Source: Candidatus Zipacnadia bacterium
Lineage (GTDB): Bacteria > Armatimonadota > Zipacnadia > Zipacnadales > Zipacnadaceae
Assembly: GCA_029821455.1 (NCBI GenBank)
Contig: JALGTI010000171.1
Location: 1-6,439, forward strand
DNA: 6,439 bases
Direction of reading: 5' to 3'
The notes beneath the pieces were generated by a model. The model had not been told where the DNA came from. It searched no databases and saw only the letters and a program-made list of their open reading frames with translations. Positions 5,673-6,439 of the stretch are shown one piece after another; positions within the stretch are counted from its first letter, which is position 1; the number at the start of each line of letters is the position of its first letter. The position numbers were made by a program, and so were the translations under genes.

Positions 5673-6439
5673 ATGAGCCCACAGAATACCCCTCAATATC
5701 CATCTGACTTGGATGAGCAGCTATCCCGGATCGCCGCTTTGACCGAGGAGGGACACTACGACGGGGCGATAGCGCTCTGCGATGAGTTACTGCGCTCGCA
5801 TCCACATAGCATCGAGGTCCGCACCGCAATGGGTGACATCTATGCCGCCCGACAGCTATGGCCTGAGGCAATCGAATGGTATGAGTTGGCTCAGGAACTG
5901 GGCGACGACCCCGAAGTTGCTGACCGGCTGGAGCAGGCCCGCCAGCAGATGGAAGCCCAGCGAGAGGGCGGCCGGCGGCCTGCGCCAGCAGCACCTGAAA
6001 TCGTGCCACCCACGCGGCCACGCCGCCGCATCTCTTGGGGAGCCACACTAGCCATCATCGGAGCCAGTCTGCTAGTAGTACTGGCTGTGTTCGTGCTCCT
6101 GGCTCGTGGCCCCGAGTCCCAGCGCCGCCAGCCTCGTACAGCCGGCTCGGTTCAGGGGCCAGTGGCCCCTCGGCCTATGCCTCAGCCCCGGTTGGCCACC
6201 TCGCTACCTCAAACCACGCCGCCATCTACTACTCCTGGCCAGCCTACCACGGTCCCCGGTGCTCCTGCCTCAGGATTCACAGGTGCCACAACTGCCCCGA
6301 AGGTGAGTGGGCCCACCGTGGCGCGGGCACCGGTGGTCATTACCCGCAAGCTGAGCGGCCCAGCCAGCGACCGCGACCTCTATCTGGCGCAGACAGTAGG
6401 CTCCTTGACCTGGCCCAATGGTCGCTCTATGAGCCGTGG
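5673..6439 (+). CDS. TPR / single-pass membrane protein with Pro-Thr-rich linker (3' end outside window)
   Basis: ATG 5673 follows GGGAGG (5662-5667) at 5 bases, and the frame is open to the window end (255 codons seen, no stop). Domain order: a TPR-like region at about 13-97, with ALTEEGHYDGAIALCDELL (22-40) and MGDIYAARQLWPEAIEWYE (53-71) giving two helix-turn-helix units; an Arg/Pro-rich stretch ending in RPRRRI (115-120); one hydrophobic span at about 123-144 (ATLAIIGASLLVVLAVFVLL); then a long Pro/Thr/Ser/Ala-rich linker at about 150-220 that looks disordered; and a start of folded-looking sequence near ITRKLSGPASDRDLYL (223-238). The basic stretch before the membrane span suggests a cytoplasmic TPR and an exported C-terminal half (positive-inside rule, inference). 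The layout resembles membrane-anchored TPR proteins with an extracytoplasmic domain. The C-terminal domain is not visible, so function is unknown. Confidence 0.85.
   Translation, partial: MSPQNTPQYPSDLDEQLSRIAALTEEGHYDGAIALCDELLRSHPHSIEVRTAMGDIYAARQLWPEAIEWYELAQELGDDPEVADRLEQARQQMEAQREGGRRPAPAAPEIVPPTRPRRRISWGATLAIIGASLLVVLAVFVLLARGPESQRRQPRTAGSVQGPVAPRPMPQPRLATSLPQTTPPSTTPGQPTTVPGAPASGFTGATTAPKVSGPTVARAPVVITRKLSGPASDRDLYLAQTVGSLTWPNGRSMSR

Noticed and set aside
5443..6048. 201-codon open frame on the minus strand
   Set aside because: It lies opposite the GNAT gene end and the TPR gene, both well supported by motifs. Its translation is rich in Arg, Pro and Gly without any recognisable domain, as expected of an antisense shadow in GC-rich DNA.
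1..6439. CRISPR arrays, tRNA or rRNA genes, insertion sequences, prophage genes
   Set aside because: No regularly spaced repeats, cloverleaf-like segments, transposase motifs or phage proteins were seen on either strand.

Overview
This is a gene-dense bacterial segment of moderately high GC content. All supported genes lie on the plus strand and are separated by short gaps. Gaps are 11 to 47 bases inside gene groups; the two widest are about 150 bases. Every clear gene has a purine-rich Shine-Dalgarno-like stretch. The mix is a FAD oxidoreductase of the PF12831 type, TPR plus zinc-ribbon membrane proteins, and a SPASM-type and a B12-type radical SAM enzyme. That mix suits an environmental, probably anaerobe-related bacterium such as Chloroflexota or Armatimonadota. 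This placement is an impression from gene content; nothing in the window fixes the phylum.

Layout: (1) bases 1-993, the C-terminal part of a FAD-dependent oxidoreductase that begins upstream of the window. (2) 1005-1766, a multi-pass membrane protein with a TPR-like segment and a four-cysteine zinc ribbon. (3) a 149-base gap, then 1916-3337, a radical SAM enzyme with a cysteine-bearing C-terminal SPASM/twitch-like region. (4) 3385-4689, a B12-binding-domain radical SAM enzyme. (5) a 155-base gap holding a 7-bp inverted repeat and a doubtful small basic CxxC reading frame. (6) 4845-5159, a small DUF1232 membrane protein. (7) 5187-5648, a GNAT N-acetyltransferase, probably starting at TTG. (8) 5673 to the window end, the start of a TPR / single-membrane-span / proline-threonine-rich protein that runs off the window.

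The two adjacent radical SAM genes are the most likely functional unit. One has the CxxxCxxC core plus extra C-terminal cysteines suited to auxiliary Fe-S chemistry. The other has an N-terminal cobalamin-binding-like domain. Together they look like a small modification or biosynthetic cassette, but no substrate, precursor peptide or transporter is visible. The flanking genes look like ordinary envelope-associated and housekeeping accessory genes. I found no CRISPR array, tRNA, rRNA, insertion sequence or phage gene, and no strong evidence for a wholly new system. The radical SAM pair and the two TPR membrane proteins are the best leads.
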